Part shown: piece by piece, positions 1 to 7,811 of the stretch | Numbering within the stretch: position 1 is the stretch's first letter | Layout: the number at the start of each line of letters is the position of its first letter | Source: DASUBN01 sp964584665 | GTDB taxonomy: Bacteria; Pseudomonadota; Gammaproteobacteria; Natronospirales; REEB76 | Assembly (NCBI GenBank): GCA_964584665.1 | Contig: CAZPAO010000023.1 | Coordinates: forward strand, 1-36,450 | Direction of reading: 5' to 3' | Length of the DNA stretch: 36,450 bases | Notes under the pieces: generated by a model | What the model saw: the letters and a program-made list of their open reading frames with translations, nothing else | Told to the model about the DNA's origin: nothing | The model's database searches: none | Program-made: the position numbers and the translations under genes

Positions 1-871
1 CGTGGCCATGAACGGCGTGATCCTGGTGTCCTCGGTGCTGAACTACGGCGACACCGTGGCCGGCACGGACCTTGAGTACATCACCTACCTGCCGTCCTAT
101 GCCGCCATCGCCTGGCAGCACGGCAAGCTGCCGCAGAAGCCGGCGAACATCAACGCGTTCCTGCAGGAGGTGCGCGCCTTCGCCCGCGGCGAATACGCGG
201 AAGCCCTGTTCCAGGGGGACTACCTGTCCCAGGCCGAGTACGACACGGTTCTGCACAAGCTGCATGCCTACACCGGCCTGAGCGAGGCTTATCTGCGTGA
301 CGCCCACCTCAAGGTGAGCGCCTCGCGCTTCCGCACGGAACTCCTGCGTGACGAAGGCCACACCGTGGGCCGTTACGACGCGCGCTTCGAAGGCATCAAC
401 CTGGACAACGCGGAGGAGACGCCGGACTACGACGCCTCCGACACCGCCATCACGGCCGCCTTCACCGCCGCCTTCAACCGTTACCTGCGCGGCGACCTCG
501 GCTACACCGGCGACGGCAGCTTCCACGTCACGGGTTACGACGTGATCCAGAACTGGGACTGGAAGCATCCGTTGCCCGGCCGCCCGGGCTTCCGCACGCC
601 GCCGCTGCCGGACGTGGCGGCGAACCTGGCCCAGGCCATGCGCGAGAACCCGCACTTGAAAGTGTTCTCCGCCAACGGTTGGTACGACCTCGCCACGCCC
701 TTCTTCAAGACCGAGTTCGACCTCAGCCAGATGGGCCTGCCGCCGGAACTGGCCAAGAACGTGCAGTACGGCTACTACCCTTCGGGCCACATGATCTACC
801 TGGACCAGGATTCCCGCCGCAGCCTCAAGGCGGACCTGGCCCGCTTCTATACGGAAGCCTCCAAACCCTGA
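1..871 (+). CDS. S10 family serine carboxypeptidase-like protein, copy 1 (5' truncated)
   Basis: This is the C-terminal 289 residues of a secreted peptidase S10-type alpha/beta hydrolase. The N-terminus, signal peptide and nucleophile motif lie before the window. Visible residues include the catalytic Asp in SANGWYD (about visible residue 229) and the catalytic His in PSGHMIY (about 263). The tract RDEGHTVGRYDARFEGI is shared with the two copies that follow. It aligns throughout with the C-terminal halves of the genes at 1055 and 2614, so this is a tandem paralogue array. A strong terminator follows at 896-928, which separates its transcript from the next copy. In this family the Ser/Asp/His triad trims peptides from the C-terminus; the substrate here is unknown. 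Reading starts in frame at base 2, and the GTG there is an internal valine, not a start. Confidence 0.9.
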   Translation, partial: VAMNGVILVSSVLNYGDTVAGTDLEYITYLPSYAAIAWQHGKLPQKPANINAFLQEVRAFARGEYAEALFQGDYLSQAEYDTVLHKLHAYTGLSEAYLRDAHLKVSASRFRTELLRDEGHTVGRYDARFEGINLDNAEETPDYDASDTAITAAFTAAFNRYLRGDLGYTGDGSFHVTGYDVIQNWDWKHPLPGRPGFRTPPLPDVAANLAQAMRENPHLKVFSANGWYDLATPFFKTEFDLSQMGLPPELAKNVQYGYYPSGHMIYLDQDSRRSLKADLARFYTEASKP

Positions 872-895
872 GACTTGGGCACTCCTTGAGCCCCC

Positions 896-928
896 GAAGC
901 CCGCCCCAATAAGGCGGGCTTCGTCTTT
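896..928 (+). terminator. Rho-independent terminator after S10 copy 1
   Basis: A perfect 10-bp stem, GAAGCCCGCC (896-905) with GGCGGGCTTC (913-922), has a 7-nt loop and is followed by GTCTTT. It lies 25 bases after the stop codon of copy 1, so copy 2 needs its own promoter within about 930-1040. Confidence 0.85.
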
Positions 929-1054
929 CCGGGGCCTAAAAAAGCCTTATGGACCCGGAACATGGGAACAGCGCGCGGGTCTCATTAACTCTATATGGTC
1001 TATCCGGACCGGCCGGGGTAACCTCCCGGTTCCTTCGAATCCAGGGAGCCTTCC

Positions 1055-2584
1055 ATGTCACGCCTGATCCTCGTCCTCGGCTTGGGCCTCTGCCTCGCCG
1101 GCACAGTCCATGCGGACGATGCCAAGAAGACCGACGCCGCACCCGCCGCGTCCGATGCCAAGCCCAAGGAAGAGAGCTCAGCCACCCACCACAGCCTGAG
1201 CGTGGGTGGCCAGACCATCAAGTACACCGCCACGGCGGGCACCCTGCTGCTGAAGGGCGACAAGGATGAGGACACGGCCTCCGTGTTCTACGTGGCCTAC
1301 ACCCAGGACGGCGCCGATGCGGACAAGCGTCCGGTGACATTCCTCTATAACGGCGGCCCGGGTTCCGCCAGCATCTGGCTGCACATGGGCTCGGTGGGCC
1401 CGAAACGCGTGGTCACGAGCGACGCCCAGCCGACCCCCGGCGCGCCCTACCAGCTGGTGGACAACGAGTACTCGCTGCTGGACAAGTCCGACCTCGTGTT
1501 CATCGACGCCATCGGCACCGGCTACAGCCATGCCGTGGGCAAGTCGGAGGACAAGGACTTCTGGGGCGTGGACCAGGACGGCAACGCCTTCAGCCAGTTC
1601 ATCCAGCGCTACCTCTCCAAGAACGGCCGCTGGAACTCGCCGAAGTACCTCATGGGCGAGAGCTACGGCACCACCCGCTCGGCGCTCGTCTCCAACCTGC
1701 TGAACAGTGCGGGCGTCGCCCTCAACGGCGTGGTGCTGGTGTCCTCGATCCTGGACTTCGCCACCGAGAGCTTCAACGTGGGCAACGACCTGCCCTTCAT
1801 CACCAACCTGCCGACCTACGCAGCGGTGGCGTACTACCACGACAAGCTGAAGCCCAGGCCCGCGGACTTCCAGGCCTTCCTGAAGAGCGTGCGTGCCTTC
1901 GCCAGCGGCGAGTACGCCGACGCGCTGATGAAGGGGGATGCGCTCGACGCCGCCACCCGCAAGGACGTGCTCGCCAAGCTCGCGCTCTACACCGGCATCA
2001 GCGAGGAGACCTATGCCCAGTCCAACCTGCGCCTGGGCTGCTTCCGGTTCATGAAGGACCTCACCCGCGACGAGGGCCATACCGTCGGCCGCCTGGACGC
2101 GCGCTTCACCGGCATCGACCACGACTCCGCCGGCGAGTACCCGGAGTTCGACCCGGCGAACGCCTACATCACCGGCGCCTATAGTGCCGCTTTCCACGGT
2201 TATGTGAGCGGCGACCTCGCCTACACCCCGGACCGGGACTACAAGCTCGGCAGCAACGGCGCCGGCAGCCAGTGGGACTGGAAGCACCGCAACGGCTTCA
2301 ACCCCTGGTGGCCCGGTTCCCTCAACGTGGCCGAGGACCTGCGCCAGGCCATGACCCAGAACCCGCACCTCAAGGTGTTCGTGGCCAACGGCTACTACGA
2401 CCTCGCCACGCCCTTCGGCGGCAGCGAATACACCTTTGATCACATGAATCTGGACCCCAGCCTGCGCGGCAACGTGCAGTTCGGCTACTACGAGTCCGGC
2501 CACATGATCTACCTGCACGTGCCGGCCCTGAAGGCGCTGAAGGCCGACCTCGCCAAGTTCTACGACGCCAGCGCCGCGCGCTGA
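1055..2584 (+). CDS. S10 family serine carboxypeptidase-like protein, copy 2
   Basis: A 509-residue exported peptidase S10-type hydrolase. Residues 1-20 form a Sec signal peptide ending VHA before DDAKK. A charged Ala/Lys/Asp linker (21-42) leads to the core. The core has NGGPGS (99-104, oxyanion-hole motif), nucleophile Ser203 in GESYGTT, Asp449 in NGYYD and His483 in SGHMIY, so the triad is complete. The start is supported by GGGAG at 1044-1048, six bases before ATG. The gene is followed 29 bases later by copy 3 with no terminator between, so the two are probably co-transcribed. By family it is a periplasmic or secreted carboxypeptidase or acyl-transfer enzyme; S10 homologues include acyltransferases, so peptidase activity is inferred. 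Confidence 0.92.
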   Translation: MSRLILVLGLGLCLAGTVHADDAKKTDAAPAASDAKPKEESSATHHSLSVGGQTIKYTATAGTLLLKGDKDEDTASVFYVAYTQDGADADKRPVTFLYNGGPGSASIWLHMGSVGPKRVVTSDAQPTPGAPYQLVDNEYSLLDKSDLVFIDAIGTGYSHAVGKSEDKDFWGVDQDGNAFSQFIQRYLSKNGRWNSPKYLMGESYGTTRSALVSNLLNSAGVALNGVVLVSSILDFATESFNVGNDLPFITNLPTYAAVAYYHDKLKPRPADFQAFLKSVRAFASGEYADALMKGDALDAATRKDVLAKLALYTGISEETYAQSNLRLGCFRFMKDLTRDEGHTVGRLDARFTGIDHDSAGEYPEFDPANAYITGAYSAAFHGYVSGDLAYTPDRDYKLGSNGAGSQWDWKHRNGFNPWWPGSLNVAEDLRQAMTQNPHLKVFVANGYYDLATPFGGSEYTFDHMNLDPSLRGNVQFGYYESGHMIYLHVPALKALKADLAKFYDASAAR

Positions 2585-2613
2585 GCTTCATGCAAGGAAA
2601 CCAGGAGAAACCC

Positions 2614-4125
2614 ATGAAGAAGCTGTTGACGATCCTCGCCCTCGCTGCCCTCGTGGCGGGCCCCGCCTTCGCCGACGACGCGAAGGACTCCGCCAAGGAC
2701 GCTGACAAGGCCGTGCCCAAGGAGGACAAATCCGTGACGCACCACAGCGTCAGCATCGGCGGCAAGAGCTGGAACTACGACGCCACCGCCGGCACCCTTC
2801 TCATCAAGAACGAGAAGGACGAGCCGGTGGCCAGCGTGTTCTACGTGGCCTACACCGCCGGCGACGCCAAGCGCCCGGTGACCTTCATCTTCAACGGCGG
2901 CCCCGGCTCCTCCAGCATGTGGCTGCACATGGGCTCCTTCGCGCCGGTGCGCGTGGTGACGCCGGACGGGCAGCCGACGCCGCCCGCCCCCTACGACCTC
3001 GCGCCGAACTCCTACTCGCTGCTGGACAAGTCCGACCTCGTGTTCGTGGACGCCATCGGCACCGGCTTCAGCAAGCCGGTGGGCAAGGGCGAGGGCAAGG
3101 ACTTCTGGGGCGTGGACCAGGACGTCTCGGCCTTCGGCCGCTTCATCGAGCGCTACATCAGCGTGAACGCCCGCTGGAACTCCCCCAAGTTCCTGCTGGG
3201 CGAGAGCTATGGCACCACCCGCGCCGCCGGCCTGTCCCTGTGGCTGGAGAACAAGGGCGTCGCCCTGAATGGCGTGGTGCTGGTGTCGTCCTGGCTGGAT
3301 CCGTACGTGGACTTCTTCGGGCCGCAGTACGCCATCGACGAGCCCTATGAACTCTACCTGCCCACCATGGCCGCCACCGCCTGGTATCACCACAAGATCG
3401 CGAGCCAGCCCAAGGACCTCGCCGCCTTCGTGCAGCAGGCCCGGGACTTCGCCCTGGGTGAGTACGCCACCGCCCTGTCCAAGGGCGACAAGCTCAGCCC
3501 CGCCGAACGGCAGGCGGTGGCCCAGAAGCTCTCCGGCTTCATCGGCCTCTCGCCTGACTACATCCTGAAGGCGCGCCTGCGCATCACGCCGGACCGGTTC
3601 CAGAAGGAACTGCTGCGTGACGAGGCCCGCGTCACGGGCCGCCTGGATGCGCGGTACCTGGGCATAGACCACGACTCCGCCGGCGAATCGCCGGAGTCCG
3701 ATGCCGCCTCCGACGCCTTCCAAGGCGCGTTCGTAGCCTCCTTCAACAACTACGTGCGCACCCAGCTCAACTACGGCCAGGACATGAGCTACAAGCCGAC
3801 GAACTACGCCGTGGGCAACGACTGGGATTGGGGCCACAGCCTGAACGGCAACAAGGCGCCGCTGTTCGACGTGGCGGAGGACCTGCGGGCCGCCATGAGC
3901 CAGGACCCGCACCTGCTGGTGTTCTCGGCCAACGGCTACTACGACTTCGCCACGCCCTTCTTCGAGACCGAGTACACCCTGGACCACATGGGCCTGGACG
4001 ACTCGCTCAAGGGCAACCTGCGCTACGGCTACTACGAGTCAGGCCACATGATCTACATGCATGAGCCGGCGCTCAAACAGATGAAAGCGGATCTTTCGAA
4101 ATTCTACGACGACGCCACGCATTGA
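2614..4125 (+). CDS. S10 family serine carboxypeptidase-like protein, copy 3
   Basis: A 503-residue secreted S10-type hydrolase. The start at 2614 is preferred to the in-frame ATG at 2590, because AGGAG at 2603-2607 sits six bases upstream and a clean signal peptide (1-20, ending AFA) begins there. After a Lys/Asp-rich linker come THHSVSIGG (42-50), NGGPGS (94-99), nucleophile Ser198 in GESYGTT, Asp444 in NGYYD and His477 in SGHMIY. It is closely similar to copy 2 along its whole length, with differences concentrated in the insertion region after the nucleophile (about 225-330). That region often shapes the substrate pocket in S10 enzymes, which suggests diverged specificity. It ends 25 bases before a strong terminator. 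Confidence 0.92.
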   Translation: MKKLLTILALAALVAGPAFADDAKDSAKDADKAVPKEDKSVTHHSVSIGGKSWNYDATAGTLLIKNEKDEPVASVFYVAYTAGDAKRPVTFIFNGGPGSSSMWLHMGSFAPVRVVTPDGQPTPPAPYDLAPNSYSLLDKSDLVFVDAIGTGFSKPVGKGEGKDFWGVDQDVSAFGRFIERYISVNARWNSPKFLLGESYGTTRAAGLSLWLENKGVALNGVVLVSSWLDPYVDFFGPQYAIDEPYELYLPTMAATAWYHHKIASQPKDLAAFVQQARDFALGEYATALSKGDKLSPAERQAVAQKLSGFIGLSPDYILKARLRITPDRFQKELLRDEARVTGRLDARYLGIDHDSAGESPESDAASDAFQGAFVASFNNYVRTQLNYGQDMSYKPTNYAVGNDWDWGHSLNGNKAPLFDVAEDLRAAMSQDPHLLVFSANGYYDFATPFFETEYTLDHMGLDDSLKGNLRYGYYESGHMIYMHEPALKQMKADLSKFYDDATH

Positions 4126-4150
4126 CCGAAACGGCTTAGACAGAAGACGA

Positions 4151-4180
4151 GACGCCCGCCGCAAGGCGGGCGTCTTTTTT
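4151..4180 (+). terminator. Rho-independent terminator after the S10 array
   Basis: A perfect 10-bp stem GACGCCCGCC/GGCGGGCGTC with a GCAA tetraloop is followed by six T residues (4175-4180). It ends the S10 array and faces the convergent MFS gene. The reverse strand lacks a T tract, so it acts mainly on the plus strand. Confidence 0.92.
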
Positions 4181-5466
4181 CAGGCGCGCGACAAGCGCGC
4201 CGTATCCGGCTTGTGGAACAGGATCACGACCACCACCGATGAGAGCGCCAGGCCCGCCAGCAGCCAGAACGGCGCCGCGAAGCTGCCGGTGCGCTCCACC
4301 AGCCAGCCCGTCACTGCGGGCGCGATGAAACCCGCCAAGGCCAGGAGCGTGTCCATCACGCCGAGGGCGGTCCCTGTACGGTGCTGCGCCACGTCCACGT
4401 TGATGGCGTAGAAGGCCGCGTTCGCGCTGAGGCTGAGGCCCACGGCCAAGGACACGAAGATGAGGGCCACCCACAGCTCATGCGTGAAGATCAGCGGCAC
4501 GATGCACGCCGCGGTCAGCAACTGCGATATCCAGATGGGATAGGAACGGGCCAGGCGCAGCTTGCCGGTGCGACGCAGCACGAAATCCGAGAGATAGCCG
4601 CAGCCCCAGAGCAGCAAGGCCGCCAGCAGCCAAGGCAGGACCGTGAACAAGCCCACGGTCTTCAGGTTCAGCTGGTAGGCCTGCTGGAAATAGCTCGGCA
4701 GCCAGGTGAAGAAGAAGAACAGGAAATAACCGAACACGAAGAACGCCCAGTTGTTGGCGAGCAGCGTGGGGTTAGTGAGCAGGAAACGCCAGAGACCCGG
4801 ACTGTGGCGCCGCGCGGCGTGCATCGCGTGGGCGTCGCCATCACGCCGCACCTCGGCGCCGTCACGGATGTGCTTCAGTTCCGCATCGTCCACCCGCGGG
4901 CTGTGCTCCGGGAAGTCCCGGAACAGGAACCACCAGAGCGGCAGCCAGGCGAGCCCCACGACCATCAGCACCAGGAACATCCAGCGCCAACCGAACGCAG
5001 CCATGAGTTGGGTCACCAGCGGCCCGCCCACCACACCCGCCAGCGGCACCGCCACCAGGGAGTTGGAGAGCGCGATGGCCCGCTCCCGGCTCGAGAGCCA
5101 GTCCGCCACGGTGCGGTTCAGTGCCGGGAAATTGGGACCCTCCGCCAGGCCCAAGCCCACGCGCGCCGCGAACAGCATGCCGAAGCCGCCCGCGAGTCCG
5201 GTCAGCCCTATGGCCAGCGACCACACCAGGCAGGCTGCCAGCAGCGTGCGGTGGGCACCGTGGTGGTCGGCCCAGATGCCGCCGAAGAACACCGTGACGG
5301 CATAACCGATGCCGAAGGCACCCAGGATCAGCCCCTTGTCACCGGCCGCGAAACCGAGGTCGTGTGCGATGTCGCCGATGGCGAAGGAGATCGCATTGCG
5401 ATCCACATAGTTCACCATGGTGATGAAGAAGATGAGGGCGATGATGGCCCAACGGAAACGGGTCAC
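4180..5466 (-). CDS. MFS transporter, ACS (anion:cation symporter)-type
   Basis: A 428-residue inner-membrane major facilitator with about twelve hydrophobic helices split by a charged cytoplasmic loop near residues 190-225. The N-terminal NYVDRNAISFAI and the following helix resemble the anion:cation symporter family (hexuronate, galactonate and glucarate transporters such as ExuT, DgoT and GudP), which import organic acids with protons. The conserved loop 2-3 region reads WADHHGAHRTLL. The start codon is GTG at 5466 with GGGAG seven bases upstream. The substrate cannot be told from the sequence. It lies 50 bases after the DUF6502-like gene on the same strand and may be co-transcribed with it, though their functions are not obviously linked. 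Confidence 0.88.
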   Translation of the reverse strand: MTRFRWAIIALIFFITMVNYVDRNAISFAIGDIAHDLGFAAGDKGLILGAFGIGYAVTVFFGGIWADHHGAHRTLLAACLVWSLAIGLTGLAGGFGMLFAARVGLGLAEGPNFPALNRTVADWLSSRERAIALSNSLVAVPLAGVVGGPLVTQLMAAFGWRWMFLVLMVVGLAWLPLWWFLFRDFPEHSPRVDDAELKHIRDGAEVRRDGDAHAMHAARRHSPGLWRFLLTNPTLLANNWAFFVFGYFLFFFFTWLPSYFQQAYQLNLKTVGLFTVLPWLLAALLLWGCGYLSDFVLRRTGKLRLARSYPIWISQLLTAACIVPLIFTHELWVALIFVSLAVGLSLSANAAFYAINVDVAQHRTGTALGVMDTLLALAGFIAPAVTGWLVERTGSFAAPFWLLAGLALSSVVVVILFHKPDTARLSRA

Positions 5467-5516
5467 GGCGGATCTCCCGGTCAGGAAGCTGCCGTCATGT
5501 TACCCCGGGGCGCACG

Positions 5517-6152
5517 TCAGGCGTGGGCCCTGTCCCTGTCCTTATCGAGCTGGAGTTGCTTCTCGATCTGCGCGAGCAGGTTGTCCAGGCTGTCCCCGGC
5601 CTGGCGCAGGGTCTCGTGGGAGCCGCGGGGATAGAGCCGGCCTTTGGACTTCAGGCGCAGACCCTTGCCGTTGACCCGCTCCACCACGCCGGTCTCGAGC
5701 AACTCGTCGAGGATGGCGCGGTAGGGCACGTCGCCGCCACAACTCTTCACCAGGGTCAGGAAGGAGTCGCCGCCGCCCTTGATCACCAGCACCTTGGGGG
5801 CACCACGCCCGTCCACATAGGGCGGCAACATCCAGCCGGCCACCACCCGTGCGGCACGGTTGCGGGAAGGGAGGTCGCGGCCATCGCCCGGCGCCGGCAG
5901 GCGCGCGAGCCGCATGACTTCCTTGCGGGAGAGGCCGGTGAGGATGGCGGCGCGGGACTTGAACTGCTTGCCGCGGGCGCGCAGAGAGAGCACGGGATCG
6001 TTGAGCGCCACATCGACGAAGACCCAGCGCGCCAGGTCTTCGAACTCGAGACAGGACATGCAATGACGCAAAGCGATACGCGCGATGGGGCGCAGCGTGC
6101 GCACCACCAATGTCACCAGCGCCCTCTGCAGGACAGGCTGCCTTGCCGCCAT
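5517..6152 (-). CDS. DUF6502-like protein
   Basis: A 211-residue soluble protein of unknown function. The pattern LRPIARIALRHCMSCLEFEDLARWVFVDVA (about 15-45), followed by SRAAILTGLSRKEVMRL, resembles the proteobacterial DUF6502 family; the second tract looks like a helix-turn-helix. The C-terminal part ends in a Gln/Lys/Asp-rich helix. The start at 6152 is chosen because GGGAGA lies seven bases upstream; the reading frame extends to 6254 but has no comparable ribosome site. Family assignment is from memory of the motif and is moderately secure. A DNA-binding role is a guess based only on the HTH-like segment. Confidence 0.75.
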   Translation of the reverse strand: MAARQPVLQRALVTLVVRTLRPIARIALRHCMSCLEFEDLARWVFVDVALNDPVLSLRARGKQFKSRAAILTGLSRKEVMRLARLPAPGDGRDLPSRNRAARVVAGWMLPPYVDGRGAPKVLVIKGGGDSFLTLVKSCGGDVPYRAILDELLETGVVERVNGKGLRLKSKGRLYPRGSHETLRQAGDSLDNLLAQIEKQLQLDKDRDRAHA

Positions 6153-6173
6153 GCCGGATTCTCCCTTCCCTCT

Positions 6174-6196
6174 GGTCGCGGGGACCGTCCGCGACC
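6174..6196. repeat. Perfect 8-bp inverted repeat upstream of the DUF6502-like gene
   Basis: GGTCGCGG (6174-6181) and CCGCGACC (6189-6196) are separated by 7 bases, 22 bases upstream of the start at 6152. It could be an operator or a leader hairpin. Confidence 0.5.
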
Positions 6197-6298
6197 TCCA
6201 TCGGGGCCGACTCTTTATTCTTCGAGACAGGGGATATACACCACCCCGCCGCATTGCGAAAGGGCGCCTGTGCGAGGCTTTTCCGCAGGGCGATTCAT

Positions 6299-6323
6299 CC
6301 CAAAAAATATTTGGGAATTTTTT
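6299..6323 (+). terminator. AT-rich hairpin with T tract at the GST 3' end
   Basis: CCCAAA/TTTGGG (6299-6304, 6310-6315) with a 5-base loop is followed on the plus strand by AATTTTTT. No plus-strand gene ends here. It lies just after the minus-strand GST stop, where the T tract is on the wrong side, so its role as a terminator is doubtful. Confidence 0.35.
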
Positions 6324-6326
6324 ACC

Positions 6327-6923
6327 TTACCAGCGGAGCGGGAGGTGGCGGGGCTGCGCCGCGACGCGTGCGAGCCAGGCCCCCACGGCCGCGAACTTGG
6401 CTAGATCGAAACCGCCGCGGGCGGCGTCATGGGTGTAAGCGTAGAGCGCCATGTCGGCGATGGTGTATTTTCCGCACGCGAAATATTCACGATGCGAAAG
6501 ATGTTGCTCCATCACCGCGAGGGCCTGGTACCCCCGTTCGACCTTCTGCGGCAGCGTGGGCTCATCCGGGTTCTTGAGGAAACCCAGGATGAAGCGAGCG
6601 GTGGCGATGTAGGGCTCGTGGCTGTACTGCTCCCAGAACATCCATTGCAGCACCTCGGCGCGGGCCCAGCGGTCCTGCGGCAGATACTCGCTGCCCTCCG
6701 CGAGATAGCAGAGGATGGCGTTGGATTCCGGCAGCAGGCGGCCATCGTCCAGCTCGAGCAAGGGGATCTTGCCGTTGGGGTTCCTGGCGAGGAATTCCGG
6801 CGTGCGAGTCTCTTTCTTCAGCGTGTCCACCTCGACCCACTCGAAGGGCTGGTCGAGCTGCGTGAGCAGGAGCCGCACCTTGTAGCAGTTACCGGAACTG
6901 CTCATGCCGTAGACCTTCTGCAT
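6327..6923 (-). CDS. Glutathione S-transferase family protein
   Basis: A 198-residue cytosolic GST. The N-terminal thioredoxin-like domain holds the likely catalytic Ser in GMSSSGNCYK (about 6-15), the cis-Pro motif NGKIPLLE (about 50) and the glutathione gamma-Glu motif ESNAILCYLA (about 65). The helical C-terminal domain contains YTIADMALYAY (about 150-160), the usual folding motif with Asp. It probably conjugates or reduces with glutathione; the substrate is unknown. The start at 6923 has GGAGG six bases upstream and overlaps the stop of the upstream lipoprotein gene as TGATG, so it is translationally coupled to that gene. A longer in-frame extension to 7220 runs through that gene in another frame and is spurious. 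Confidence 0.92.
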   Translation of the reverse strand: MQKVYGMSSSGNCYKVRLLLTQLDQPFEWVEVDTLKKETRTPEFLARNPNGKIPLLELDDGRLLPESNAILCYLAEGSEYLPQDRWARAEVLQWMFWEQYSHEPYIATARFILGFLKNPDEPTLPQKVERGYQALAVMEQHLSHREYFACGKYTIADMALYAYTHDAARGGFDLAKFAAVGAWLARVAAQPRHLPLRW

Positions 6924-7687
6924 CAGTAACCTCCGGAAGGGGGCTTGAAGTTGAGGGTGACGCTGGCGTGCTGCAATCCGGGCGCCGGCGCCGAGCCATC
7001 CACCGGCTCGAAATACCATTGCTGGAGCGCCACCATCGCCGCGGTATCGAATGACCCGGGCGGGATGGACTTCAGCACCTTCACGTTGCTCGGCACGCCG
7101 CTCTGGTCCAGGTCGAAGCTCATGGTCACCGCGCCCGCCACCGGCGTCGCGCGCATGGAATCGGGATAGGCGGGCGTGATGCGGTACACACGCCAGGGCC
7201 CCTGGCTCACGATGTCGCAACGCTGCTGCGCCCGGTACACATCGCTCGCGTGCTGGCAGAAGAAGCGGGTGCGGTCCGACACCGCATCGGGGCCGAAGAA
7301 CAGCGGATAGCTGAACTCGTGGTTCGCCGGATCCCCGCCCTTGAGGTAGGGCAGGAAGCGCAGCGCTGAGAACGCACTCAGCACCGCGGCGCTGGTGTCC
7401 GGCGGCAGTTCGCTGCTGACGACGCTCGCGCCCCGCACCGAGCCGTCCGGCTCCACGGTGAAACGCAGTGTCATCTTGATGTCTTGCTTGGGCGCCAGGC
7501 GCGCCTCGATGGAGGCCGGTCCGCTCTCGCTCACCGGCGTCGCGATCAGTGTCGGTACAGCGGTCGCGCCGGCTTGGGTGCTTGATGTGCCCTCGTGGGG
7601 CGGCGTCGAGGCGCAGGCAACGAGCAGGGTGAGCAGCACAGCCGCGGACAAGCGCGGCAGCAGACGGGATTCCAGCTTGAGACTCAT
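6923..7687 (-). CDS. Lipoprotein with two TonB C-terminal-like domains
   Basis: A 254-residue predicted lipoprotein. Residues 9-25 form a hydrophobic signal ending in the lipobox LVAC, with the lipidated residue at Cys25, followed by a Ser/Thr/Pro-rich linker. Two regions have the TonB-C/energy-transducer pattern 'F-x-V-x-x-D-G-x-V': TLRFTVEPDGSVRGASVV (about 73-90) with SALRFLPYL, and TMSFDLDQSGVPSNVKVL (about 188-205) with ALQQWYFEPV. Such proteins are annotated as energy transducer TonB-like, but no TonB-type transmembrane anchor or Pro-rich spacer is present. The start at 7687 is chosen for the lipoprotein signal; an in-frame ATG at 7732 is possible. It overlaps the GST start by one base. 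Confidence 0.8.
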   Translation of the reverse strand: MSLKLESRLLPRLSAAVLLTLLVACASTPPHEGTSSTQAGATAVPTLIATPVSESGPASIEARLAPKQDIKMTLRFTVEPDGSVRGASVVSSELPPDTSAAVLSAFSALRFLPYLKGGDPANHEFSYPLFFGPDAVSDRTRFFCQHASDVYRAQQRCDIVSQGPWRVYRITPAYPDSMRATPVAGAVTMSFDLDQSGVPSNVKVLKSIPPGSFDTAAMVALQQWYFEPVDGSAPAPGLQHASVTLNFKPPSGGY

Positions 7688-7758
7688 GGGCTTAAAGGAT
7701 GCGTGGCTCAGGAACGGCCCGTACCTTAGCACCCTCGGGCCCCAGAAGGCCCGGGGAT

Positions 7759-7787
7759 TTGACTATCCGGATTATACTGTATATATA
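7759..7787 (+). promoter_or_regulatory. Sigma-70 promoter of the radical SAM gene
   Basis: TTGACT (7759-7764), a 17-base spacer and TATATA (7782-7787) lie upstream of the gene starting at 7812. The -10 element lies inside the LexA operator. The implied transcript starts near 7794, so only a start at 7812 leaves room for a ribosome site (GAGGG, 7802-7806). Confidence 0.75.
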
Positions 7788-7792
7788 TACAG
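7777..7792. promoter_or_regulatory. LexA operator (SOS box)
   Basis: CTGT-ATATATAT-ACAG matches the E. coli/Pseudomonas LexA consensus CTGT-N8-ACAG perfectly, with the favoured alternating AT centre. It covers the -10 hexamer of the radical SAM promoter, a classic repressor position. The divergent lipoprotein gene starts 90 bases away, so its control by the same site is less certain. Confidence 0.9.
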
Positions 7793-7811
7793 GTCATAGA
7801 TGAGGGCGTAT

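Noticed and set aside
1178..2518. Open frame of 446 codons antisense to S10 copy 2
   Set aside because: It mirrors a confident gene in the opposite strand, has a Val/His/Gly/Ala-biased composition typical of antisense high-GC frames, no ribosome site and no recognisable motif.
2560..3987. Open frame of 475 codons antisense to S10 copy 3
   Set aside because: Same reasons: it is the shadow of a strong gene, with similar biased composition and no domain.
7800..7811. Earlier ATG for the radical SAM gene
   Set aside because: The predicted transcript start is near 7794, so this ATG would have only about six bases of leader; the ATG at 7812 has a good GAGGG site and fits the family.
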